A stretch of DNA of 64,000 nucleotides from Adineta vaga (Eukaryota; Rotifera). The stretch spans positions 6,076,001 through 6,140,000 of the forward strand of contig CP075493.1 in assembly GCA_021613535.1 (NCBI GenBank), written 5' to 3'. The notes under the pieces were generated by a model. The model saw only the letters and a program-made list of their open reading frames with translations. It searched no databases and was not told the origin of the DNA. A program made the position numbers and the translations under genes. This document shows positions 54,680 to 64,000 of this stretch, piece after piece. The number at the start of each line of letters is the position of its first letter. Within the stretch, counting starts at the first letter, position 1.

Positions 54680-55806
54680 TATGAAAATTTGATTTAATCT
54701 TTTCATGTATTTATTGAATTCTACTTTTTAGATTAACCAAAATTGACTACTGTTCTCAACGATTACTTCTCCATCACATTCCTGATAGCAGTAGTTAGAA
54801 AAACAAAATACATGATAAACATTTGATTCTCTCATTTCCATTTCTTTGTTCTCCGTTCAGCTTAGTTCCATAACGTCCATTTTGTTCCCCTTGGTTTTTT
54901 CTTTCTTTTGTAATAAAGCTGATAACTGCTTGAACAGAAGTTTGCTGAAATTTATTTAAAACTAGAAACGAACAAATATATTAGTATAAAAGTGTATTTG
55001 CATATCTCGTTTGTAATGCACTGTTCCATGTATATGGTTTTGGATATGTTGATTTCAATCTACAACATTCAATCTTTAGTTGTTTAACGTGATAAATATC
55101 AAATAGGTTTTCTAATTATAATATGACACTATTTGGAATTTAAATGTTCAATAATTGATTGACTTTCCTAATCTGAGCATGTTTAGATCTATTCTTACGG
55201 CATATGTTTTTAAAGATTTAGCATTTCTGAAAATAAATTATGGAGAACACATACATAAGGAATCAATAGACACCTTGTAGGGGCCGTTCTAATTATTAAC
55301 AATGGTACTAATATCAGTTCAACCTAATGTTAATTTCCTTGAACTGCCAATGAAACACGTCAAAATCGTGATATATCATGAAAGTTGTTTATGTTGTCAT
55401 TCGATATTGATTTCAGTTATCCATGTATAGTTTTGTGTTTGAAAAGTTTATTTCTCTATGATCTTTTTACTGAACACTAAAACCAAAACAGAATAAAATG
55501 AATAAACCTAACATTTTTAGAATTGAATGAAGGAAATTGCGTGGTATAAAAACGTTTTTATCATGGATTAATACAAAAATTGAGCAACATTTACTTGGTA
55601 TATGGATAATTCTACACTGTATCTTTTTCATTCGAAAGCAGCTTAAACTATATAAAATGCGAACGCATTTCAAGATACAATGTGCTGTGATTGATTCATT
55701 TTTTTCAAGTAATCAGTTCTGTTTAATATTAATTATTTGCTGTTAAATTTGATTGATACTAAGAACGAGATACAAATTAGAAATAACTAGAAATCCAACT
55801 TTTATC
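54680..55806. other. Intergenic after COX6C
   Basis: About 1.1 kb with AATAAA near 54911 for COX6C. Small open frames on both strands at 55467-55746 are antisense to each other and carry no domain. No gene called. Confidence 0.5.
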
Positions 55807-56290
55807 TTAGTTTCTGTTGCCATGTGGATTGCGAACGCAGAAGAGCTATATTTAACAGAAAGATTAATAAATATATATTAGACGTAAACTAAGCTTCTAC
55901 CTGATGGTATAAAATACCAGCCGATGACATAAGCCTCTTACAAAATATACAAGGTACATTCTTATTTCTACTCATAATGAATGTTGTTGTGCTGGTAGTA
56001 TCATTTGAAGCAGTTGTTAGTTCATGATCAGTACAACTAAAAATAGATCGATTCAGTTCGCATTAAATTGAGAAAAAATATTTACTTTCTTTTTTCCATT
56101 AGTTTTCTGTGTGCATCATCCTGACAAGTTTCCTATTTCAAAGACATATGATCATATAGAAAAATAGTGTCAGTAAACGTACGATATGTCTTTCATATTT
56201 GTCCCATTCAATACCTTTCGAACAATATTCACAAGGAATACGAGTGTTACCATTTTCCGGATCGTTGAAATGATATGATTGGTCTATGAA
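55807..56290 (-). repeat. Duplicated finger-exon block, copy A
   Basis: This ~0.48 kb stretch, exons and introns included, closely matches 60495-60974. Exon lengths 101, 47, 136 and 39 nt are the same in both copies and shared sequence continues into the introns, so the duplication is fairly recent. Confidence 0.85.
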
Positions 56291-57907
56291 ATGGATCAAA
56301 CTTATGATAATGTCATAGAATTTCAGTACATGAACCATATAGATCAAAAGGCGTTTCGTACTTTAAAACATGTGTAACAGAACAGAATAGTAGTCAAGCG
56401 AAATCAATTAATATAAATGATGAAATTTAACACAGTTTGTCATTTTCTACGCATAGGATGTTTTGTGTTTTTCTATAAAACGTCTCCGTTAAATAATTAT
56501 GCCATTTCTTATTCTTGAATAAAAACATAAACATTCGTTTTTTGTTAAGCAGAAAAATCATTTTACCATAACTATTTCTATGCACAAGAGAATAGTTATA
56601 TATATTTTTTAATAGTGATCATTTAAACTATAAATTTGTCCGCAACACGAAACGTCTTTTCTCATGAAGAATCAAATTGGATTATAAAAATCTTATTACT
56701 CTGTCGAATAAAGAGGGAAGAGAACTAAGTAAAAATGCTACACGTTTAAACTTGAATTAAAATTATTATTAGAAGCATCCCATTTCTCTCTCTCTCGCAA
56801 TGGTCAATGGATTGTGAAGACTGTTTTTCTACATACAACGAAACAAAAATAATAAAACAGTATGCTGAAAACATTGTAACTTTCGCATTTTGTGTATTTT
56901 ACTATCGTTTTTGTTGTAACTATCTTGACGCCTCTACGATATTGCCAGATAATTATAAAATGAGCAAATCCAATTTATCTAATAGTTGCAATTCATGATC
57001 AATTCTGTTATGCATTATCTTTTCATCTAATTAGATTAGTACTATTATTTTCATAATGACAAATAAAAATAACTTCTTCAATATTCGTGCTATATCTAGC
57101 ATACTTACCATCCTTATTACCATATTTCGTCAGATGCTCTCGCTCCAATGATGAAGATAGTTTTCGATCCCTATTATTCGTTGTCTAAATTATGAGAAAT
57201 AAACAAATATTCATGGAGAATAGTGTATGAAGTATTGAACAAATTTTCTTCGTTGACTTATCAATTATAAACCTACTTCATTTGACTCATATATTGAATT
57301 GTTATGGATTTTATCACCTTGCTGATCTAAAATGATGAATCATGTATATGATATTATCGTCACACTACTTAGATTTTCTTACTACTTATAAAGCTTACCT
57401 GGTATAACAATACATATTTTAGTAATGAATGATGCCACATCTCTTCGAGTCGTGATGTTTGATGGATGGTTAAGTTTGTTTTTCATTTCTATTAATTGTT
57501 CTTTCCAATGATTAAGATCCGTTTCGAAAAAATTATTCTCTTCACGATTTTGTCGAATTTGATTCGTCAACTTTCTTAGTTCATCTTCTAATCTAATATG
57601 ATGTTCAGTAATATGCTTTAATAATACCTGTCGAGCATCATTTGCTACTTGTTGAATTTTTTTTTATTGAATCACTTTCCCATTCATAAACTTGCTCTAT
57701 TAATTCATGCTGTTCTAATTTGGTTGTTTTATCTGTAAGTGCTTGTCGGAAGAGATCGCGTGTAACTTCAACTTCATCCAGTTGATTGTTCAGATCTTCT
57801 CGATGCTTTGGAAAATCAGACAAACAAAATATTTTCAAGCAGCCCTCACATCTAACCCCACCTTTTTCCTTTTCACAAATACAACAGAGAGCTCTTTTAG
57901 CTGCCAT
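55807..57907 (-). CDS. Chimeric B-box / coiled-coil / C2HC zinc-finger protein, frame broken in exon 1
   Basis: Seven minus-strand exons: 57907-57399, 57326-57277, 57184-57109, 56283-56183, 56132-56086, 56036-55901, 55845-55807. Exon 1 encodes a B-box-like zinc motif (CCICEKEKGG, CEGCLKIFC, DFPKHRE) and a coiled coil with REENNFFETDL and KNKLNHPSNIT, like TRIM proteins without a RING. Exons 3-7 encode two C-x2-C-x11-H-x3-C fingers (CEYCSKG...HIETC and CIFCKRL...HQLFC) and end in VRNPHGNRN. The last four exons have exactly the lengths of those in the gene at 60495-61697. Exon 1 is interrupted: a run of nine A (minus sense, 57657-57665) shifts the frame to an early stop, and eight A would restore a 318-residue protein. 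Function unknown; ubiquitin-related or immune signalling is only a guess from domain types. Confidence 0.75.
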
Positions 57908-58887
57908 TTGTGATTTATTGTAGTAATGTTATGCGTCCAAACAGCTACTCGGAAGAAACGAAAAATAACCACGTTTTACTTTTACTTCTTAATAATCGTG
58001 AATCATCAAACAAAAACCATGAGTCAATATAAATAAGAAAAGATATTTTCAGACATTAGACACATTGTGCATCATGTAAGAATAACTTCTACTAATAGTA
58101 AATAATTAAATCTTACAAACTATCGTCATAAATTGTTATACGTATCAATATCTTTTGAAACTATATTCGCTTGTTTTTAAGAAATAATAACTATAATCTT
58201 TCAACTGTAAAACATTTTATAGCACATAGTTTACATGATGTCGACTTATCAGAAATATTGTTTTCTTCGCTTATACAAAACTAAAAGTGCTGAAACTAGT
58301 GTAAATGTATCATTTAATTATTTGAATCGATTGAATATATTGATCACGAATTACAAAATAGAAATTCATAGATTTATATTCTACATATCTTCTACAAATA
58401 CTTCAGAAAATAATAACAATAAATATATAGGAAGCTAGAGAAGCATTGAAAAATAATACAGAATATGATCAATATTGCCAATTTCAATAGATAATGGTAC
58501 CATATGATTCAGTTTGCAAAAAAATGTTTATAAATATATGAGAAACAGAATATACTCAGTTATTTCTTCTTTCGTTTATTACTAAAAACAAATATACAAA
58601 AAATACTTCTGAAAAATAAAAATTTGAATATATCATTTGCTGCAATAATCAGAGATTTGTTCGTTTCCACGTAAAGTTTCTTCGGGGAAATAGAATGATA
58701 TTCTTTGAGAGTCGGTGGAGAAGCAAATAGTCATAAAAAAATGACCATATTTATATATACTGTTTGAGATTAAAGTTTATTCAGAGAGAGAGAAAACAAT
58801 TTACAGCAATACTCTACTTTCACCATTTAGTTTTTTAAAACAGCAGTCGCATGATTAGCAGTCGTTGTTGTTGGTTTTTTCAATTGA
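57908..58887. other. Intergenic between zinc-finger genes
   Basis: About 1 kb, very AT-rich, no exon recognised. A GA run lies near 58783. It holds the upstream region of the B-box chimera and the 3' flank of the next minus-strand gene. Confidence 0.45.
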
Positions 58888-60075
58888 TTAGGACGAATCT
58901 GTATTGTGGAGTGAAGGTAGACGATAGATGATTCCATATCTTTGGTTGAATGCAATATTCTCAGGATTTTGTTTGCAGAAATCCTGTACATAGAGAAGTT
59001 TTCAAAGTAAACTTTAGACAGAGGAAGTAAATTTAACCTCGTGATATTCAAGTGTAGATGCAGTGCGTGTATCGTTACAATATTTGCACCTAATTATGAA
59101 TCGATGTATTTCATGATCGGACGGTCTAGGCAAAGACAAAGCCAATGGCCGCAAGAAATCGAACTAACAAACAAACTGTAATTGGTTTCGTCTTCGTTCA
59201 TCATTTCTTTCAGAGCATGCTTTCTATTCAAAATAAAACATAAAGTACATAGAGTAAAAGATGAAATTTTTACTGTGTGAGCTTCATAGTGTTCAAATTT
59301 GATTGGTTCTCGACAGAACTCACAAGGAATATGATCAGATTCAGCAGAATAGTTTTCACGATCTATACCTGTCATAAAAACTAATTACACAATAAATAAA
59401 CTATTTCAGTTACCCAAAGATAAGCTTGTAGTAGAGTTCACAGATGACTGCTGTTTCCTTTCGATATTCTCTAGACTTGGTGGACAATTTCTCTAAGAAA
59501 AGAAACGTAATGCATCGAAGAGCAAAATATTCGTTTGTTTAATATTCACTTGATGTATGTCTCGATCACCTATCTCAACTTGTTTATGAGAAAAGTCACA
59601 TTGTGCGATTCGGTTTTGTTTGTAAAACTCTTAACACGAAGAAATATCATGAACAATGATGTCGACTATTCGATGGTATACCTGTATCTGGTTGTTTTAG
59701 TGAGAGAGTCACACATGTGATATTATTACCCTTTGTAACAATCGGTATAGATGATGATTGTATTGGAATATCAAGTTGATTTGTAGTAACATTTGTTTTA
59801 TCTTCGAATTCATCGGGATTAATACAACTATTTTCGTAATGATATGTAAATACTGCTCGTCTAATAAACTTTCTACATCGAGGACATTCATCTGTTTTGT
59901 TACCACATGTTAATAAATGCTCGTGCATGGAAGCTTGTGGCATTTTATCATCACAGAACATGCATACTGAAGCTCGTACAGTATCTTTTTGTCTGTCATC
60001 AAAATCTACCTTTAACATATAAGATAATGAAAATCATCTCTCGAAAATCATATTTATACTTACTGCATAAGCCAT
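58888..60075 (-). CDS. XAF1/TRAF-like protein with five C2HC zinc fingers (third one degenerate)
   Basis: Eight minus-strand exons (60075-60064, 60009-59682, 59629-59550, 59492-59414, 59368-59274, 59223-59177, 59089-59038, 58983-58888) encode 262 residues. Fingers in order: CMFC...HLLTC, CPRC...HYENSC, CDFS...HQRNC, CEFC...HTKAC and CKYC...HEDFC, each C-x2-C-x11/12-H-x3/4-C. The first pair with the TCGNKTDECP link is typical of XAF1/TRAFD1 TRAF-type fingers. In finger 3 the second Cys is Ser, so zinc binding there is doubtful. Fingers 3-5 are each cut by an intron just before the last Cys, which supports the splicing. Paralogue of the gene at 60495-61697. Role unknown; XAF1 relatives act in interferon and apoptosis signalling in vertebrates. 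Confidence 0.8.
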
Positions 60076-60494
60076 ATATAAATCTTGCTAAGATTTATTC
60101 TCTTTTTTATCTGAAATGAATTCAAATGATACAAAAATGGAGTTCTATAAATCTTCTCATTCGTTCTTGACTATAAAGAAAAACAGTATACTTTCATTCT
60201 CGATGAGGTTTTGAGAGTCACTCGCCTAAGATATATGAGTGAGTGCGCTGTTATTCACGGAAATAGTTCAATAACTCAAGCCAATACAATCTTTCTCAAG
60301 AATGTCAAAGATGAGAAAATAGTTTCGTTTAAGATATCAACAAATTCTTTTAAAATACAAAATTTCATAAAAACAAGGTGTTCAAGTGTTTCAAAAATAC
60401 TTGTTACTTTTAATTCGAACAATTCTTTTATAGGCGTTGTGGATTGTACATCAAATGTGTGAAGTAAAACTAATCGATAATTCAGCTGGTATCT
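60076..60494. other. Intergenic between paralogous finger genes
   Basis: 419 nt. One 83-codon plus-strand open frame at 60211-60462 has no homologous feel and no conserved motif. No gene called. Confidence 0.45.
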
Positions 60495-60974
60495 TTAGTT
60501 TTTATTGCGATGTGGATTGCGAACGCAGAAGAGCTATATACAAGAATAAACATACACAAATGTAATGAGCATAAAATTCAGTTCTACTTGATGATATAAA
60601 ATACCAGCCAATGACATGAGTCTCTTACAAAATATACATGGCAAATTATTATTTCTACTCATAATGAATGTTGTTGTGCTGGTAGTATTATTTGTAGTTA
60701 TTGTTTGTTCATGATCAGTACGACTGAAAATAGATAGATTCAGTTCGAATGAAGCTGAGAAAAAATTTACCGTCTTCTATGCATTAGTTTTCTGTGTGCA
60801 TCATCCTGACAAGCTTTCTATTTCAAAGACATATGATCATATAAAAAATAGTATCAGTAAACTTACGATATGTCTTTCATAGTTGTCCCATTCAATACCT
60901 TGCGAACAATATTCGCAAGGAATACGAGTGTTATCAATTTCTGGATCGTTGAAATGTGTTAATTGATCTATGAA
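60495..60974 (-). repeat. Duplicated finger-exon block, copy B
   Basis: Partner of 55807-56290. Long identical stretches cover the exons and parts of the short introns, for example around the TAGTATTATTTG/TAGTATCATTTG region. Confidence 0.85.
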
Positions 60975-61697
60975 ACGAATATAACTTATGACAACTTTGT
61001 ACAACTTTACCCTATACGTCAAGTGCTACAAGTTGTTTAAATTAAAAGAAGCTGTAATTTTGATAAATCTTTTCTTCTCATAGATAATTAATAACATGAT
61101 AATTGCATTTTCAAAGGATCGAAATCTGCAAAAATATATGAAAAAATGACGTACCAAGATTTCCATACAAATGTTCATCAGAATGATGTTGTTGTCTGTT
61201 ATCAATATTGACCCATTTCTCATGACAAGTGTTCTTCAAACAATCAAATGAGAATAACAATATCACTTTCACACGTACTTCACATTATTTTTACTTGATG
61301 TCTATTTTTGTCGTTTCTATCGTAGTTTTCATTACAATATTCACATTTAATAGTTAAACGTGGTGTGTCTAAAAAATACTGTTACATAACCATAAAATAG
61401 AGAGAATCAACCTACCAAATTTTACCGGCTCACCATAAACATCATTCTTTACTGCAGATTCATCTAGATTAGCACAATCATTTTCATAATGATACACAAA
61501 TATTGCTCGTCGAATATATTTATGACATTTAGGACATTCGTCAGTCTTATTACCACACGTCATCAAATGTTTAACAATAGCTTCTGTTGATTGGTATTTT
61601 TCTTCACAAAACGAACAAAAAATATCTGCACCCTGGAACATGCGAAATTCATAGTAACAATATAACATTAAGGTGAACTTACTACTGATTCATTCAT
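60495..61697 (-). CDS. XAF1/TRAF-like protein with five C2HC zinc fingers
   Basis: Eight minus-strand exons (61697-61683, 61632-61416, 61368-61295, 61233-61155, 60967-60867, 60817-60771, 60723-60588, 60533-60495) encode 235 residues. Five complete fingers: CSFC...HLMTC, CPKC...HYENDC, CEYC...HQNTC, CEYC...HIKAC and CIFC...HQLFC. The TCGNKTDECPKC link and the IRRAIF helix match the neighbour at 58888-60075, while the last two fingers and the tail VRNPHRNKN match the B-box chimera at 55807-57907. Introns again fall between the His and the last Cys of fingers 3, 4 and 5. The first exon is only five codons. Function unknown; zinc-finger pattern resembles XAF1. Confidence 0.82.
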
Positions 61698-63532
61698 GGT
61701 TCTTTTCTAATCTGAAATGGAATCAAATCGAGCAATATATGTAATAATCGACAAGAAAACAGCATAATAAGCATCATTTAATATTCTCTTAAGGAAATAA
61801 CTTACGACTTTATCGTACAAATTAAGTAATTTATACTAATTTTTTAAAATGAAAACAAGATCATGTTCTATTTCCAATAAGTTGGAAAAAAATTGACGTT
61901 GTTATTTATTCCCAACGATGTTTTTTTCTTCTTCCTTGCGTATTGCATACAGTGAGAAGAAAATGACATTACTCATAGATGAATAGAATCAGTAAACGCA
62001 AAAACAGGTTTGTTTTACTTCTTGCATGTCTCTAAATCAATACTAATGATCGATACACTCACCTAATGTTATGAACACTAAATTTTATTTTCTGAACGTT
62101 GTTGATCTTTTAAAACCAACGATTCTAATCACATATTTACTTAGTAACTCATTTCATTTGATATAAAAATCAAGAAATCATCGAAGGTGCTTTTTTTCGG
62201 TTCTTCTACTAAGAGATGTCGCATTTGACATGCGTCAATATGTTCTTTTTTGATAACTTTAAATTTAGTGAATCTTCTCTTTGTTTGTCATTTCTTTTTG
62301 CTTCAAATTTGTGTATTAATTTGTTTTTCTAATGAACAAAATAGACAAAACGTCGATGACATATGGAACGAGAACACCAACAATCATAAGTAGATTAAAA
62401 AAAGAACCTTTTGTTATGAGAATACATAGGAAACAAATATGCTTAATATGTATCACTATGATTGATCGATATTCATTGGTTCTATGCGAATAATCATCAT
62501 CGAAAGCATTTTTCGATTCAGGTTGGTTTCTAGTTTGTTTCAGAATTATTTGATTCTGATTCTTCTTCGTCATTCATTTCTTCTCTTGTTTGTTTTTTGT
62601 TAAAGAAGACCATTTCGTTTATTATCAGAATCTTCTTTAACGATTTTTTCACCTAAACTTTTGATTTCCTTTAGAACTAATACTTCCACATCGCTCAATA
62701 GGTACACCTGAAATAACAATAGACTTGATTCTTATATCAATCATAGCAGGAATTATTTCCATTTGTTTCCAATGAAATTCTAATAAAAAAGCGTGAAACT
62801 ATCAGACAATATTATCTCCACTGTCTATACATTATTCGAAGTTCCGAAATTAGGAGCGAGAACCAGATTCTAAAATATGTTCTGACCTCATCACAACTTG
62901 AGTTTTTATTGTTGATTTTAATCCTTTTCTTGATTATTAAGAGATGCTTTAATATTTATATGAAGTAGAAACATTAAGAACGTATTCTGCTCGATGTAAA
63001 TTATACTGAGTTGTGGCAGAAGATACATGGCACATTGATTTCAATCGATTATTGTTGAATTAATAATCAAGTAGTTTATTCCTATTATTAGCGTTTGTTA
63101 TGTGGCAGCAATGTCTTGTCTCTCTTGATAGAAGTACTGTGAAAATACCTACGTTTTTGATTATAAATATGGAAGGTTAGAGATGTTTTTGTAGCTCAGC
63201 TGATGAGTGAATCGTTCGATTTTTCCTCCAACTAACTCGAATTTAGTCAATGCTAGAATCCTTGGAATAATAGGGGAAAATGTAGACAAATAGAAATTTT
63301 TCAATGTCATTGATTATTCATCGTCGTTCCGTATTTCTCTGACGAGATAGAAGCGATCGATTTGTAAACATTCATATTTGAATAGTTGGTATTGTTAGAA
63401 TGTATGGGGAAAAAACGATTTTACCTAAAATTCATTGAATCTTCTTTTTGTCATTTCTCTTTATCTCAAATCATCAATCAACGGTTATAAAAAAAGAAAA
63501 AGAAAATGAAAACAACCACAAGTTTTGCATGA
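61698..63532. other. Largely gene-free stretch with weak exon-like pieces
   Basis: About 1.8 kb. On the minus strand 62316-62573 has an 85-codon frame ending in a hydrophobic segment (LLMIVGVLVPYVIDVLSILF), and 62640-62800 has open stretches next to GT/AG sites. They do not assemble into a recognisable protein, so no gene is called; a partial or decayed membrane-protein gene is possible. Confidence 0.35.
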
Positions 63533-64000
63533 TTATGCATCTACATCAGACAGATCAATGCCAGTTGTAGCTGAATCATCCAATTCTAAATCGAGCATAT
63601 CTTCGAATAATGATTCATCAACTTCGACTGCTTCACCACCTAATTGAAATCATATATTTTAAATATTGAATAGTAATGAAAAAAGAATGATGATTTACCT
63701 TCACTAGAGATGAATTGAATATCAGAATCATATAGAGAACGATCTTTTTCGAATAATTGTCGACCAGTTAATTTTTTCGGTTCATTTTCATCTACTTTAA
63801 TGACTTTTTTCAATTCTGCTTGTTCAGCATCAAATTTCACTTTCCATTTGATGAATGTTTCTACAGATACACATGTACCTACGAATCGTTTATGTTCTGC
63901 TTCTTCTTCTTCATGTTGTTTTCTTTCGCGATCTTCACGTTCACGAGTTTGTCGATTTTCAGATTGAATACTTAATTGTTCAGAAAGATGACTAGCTAGA
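63533..64000 (-). CDS. RWDD1: RWD domain-containing protein 1, C-terminal part (cut by window edge)
   Basis: Two minus-strand exons are visible: 64000-63699 (continues beyond the window) and 63639-63533. The visible part reads a charged helix with QTREREDRERK, then the family block FIKWKVKFDAEQAELKK, KLTGRQLFEKDRSL, SDIQFISSEG and VEVDESLFEDM, ending in an acidic tail. This is the conserved C-terminal region of RWDD1 (DFRP2-binding protein, which stabilises the DRG2 GTPase in mammals). The N-terminal RWD domain must lie to the right of the window. The stop codon is at 63533-63535. Confidence 0.9.

Noticed and set aside
58235-58438. 67-codon plus-strand frame between zinc-finger genes
   Set aside because: No similarity to known proteins, Asn/Ile/Tyr-rich as expected of AT-rich noncoding DNA, no splice context.
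63188-63265. tRNA-like A-box (TAGCTCAGCTG) with a weak B-box downstream
   Set aside because: The downstream match to the B-box is poor and no cloverleaf with a proper anticodon stem could be folded by eye; at most a tRNA-derived relic.

Overview
The window is nuclear DNA of a small-genome animal. It is AT-rich. Its genes are split by many short GT-AG introns, often 49-60 nt, and its proteins are clearly metazoan (CDC20, GOLPH3, PPIP5K, a rhodopsin-type receptor, MEIG1, a multi-PDZ scaffold). The compact introns and the B-box/coiled-coil gene at 55.8-57.9 kb, a family I recall as very abundant in bdelloid rotifers, make a bdelloid rotifer the best guess. That is recognition from memory, not proof. 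No prokaryotic operons, CRISPR arrays, rRNA or convincing tRNA genes were seen.

Layout, left to right. 0.4-7.1 kb (+): GOLPH3, NUDT9 and CDC20. 9.5-12.2 kb (+): an aminergic-type GPCR with a very long third intracellular loop. 13.0-19.5 kb (+): a 26-exon PPIP5K inositol pyrophosphate kinase. 20.0-21.6 kb (+): NDUFAF5. 21.6-24.8 kb: simple-repeat-rich and without a gene. 24.8-30.6 kb (+): a scaffold with nine PDZ domains. 32.1-37.6 kb (+): MEIG1, an unrecognised basic protein, a casein kinase 1 and a cytochrome P450. 38.0-43.4 kb (-): ATP synthase alpha and an ENTPD ectonucleotidase. 43.4-46.4 kb: no gene. 46.4-54.7 kb (+): DNPH1, ARF, a divergent ARF copy, ACTMAP, an ORP9-type OSBP and COX6C, packed with gaps as small as 102 nt. 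55.8-61.7 kb (-): three related C2HC zinc-finger genes, one of them a B-box chimera. 63.5-64.0 kb (-): the 3' end of RWDD1, cut by the window edge.

Most genes are single housekeeping loci with no obvious shared pathway. Golgi and membrane traffic (GOLPH3, ARF, ORP9) and mitochondrial respiration (NDUFAF5, ATP synthase alpha, COX6C) recur, but nothing shows these are functional clusters. Exon models were built by hand from reading frame, splice consensus and phase. For every complete gene the exon lengths sum to whole codons, except where a frameshift is reported.

The most unusual region is 55.8-61.7 kb. Two five-finger XAF1/TRAF-like genes lie beside a third gene in which the last finger exons are joined to a B-box/coiled-coil front end. 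The shared 3' halves have identical exon lengths, so exon shuffling by tandem duplication is likely. Other notable points are an ARF paralogue lacking the catalytic Gln and Gly2, three apparent reading-frame breaks (two at homopolymers), and splice-acceptor-like sequence just upstream of many start codons, which fits spliced-leader trans-splicing.
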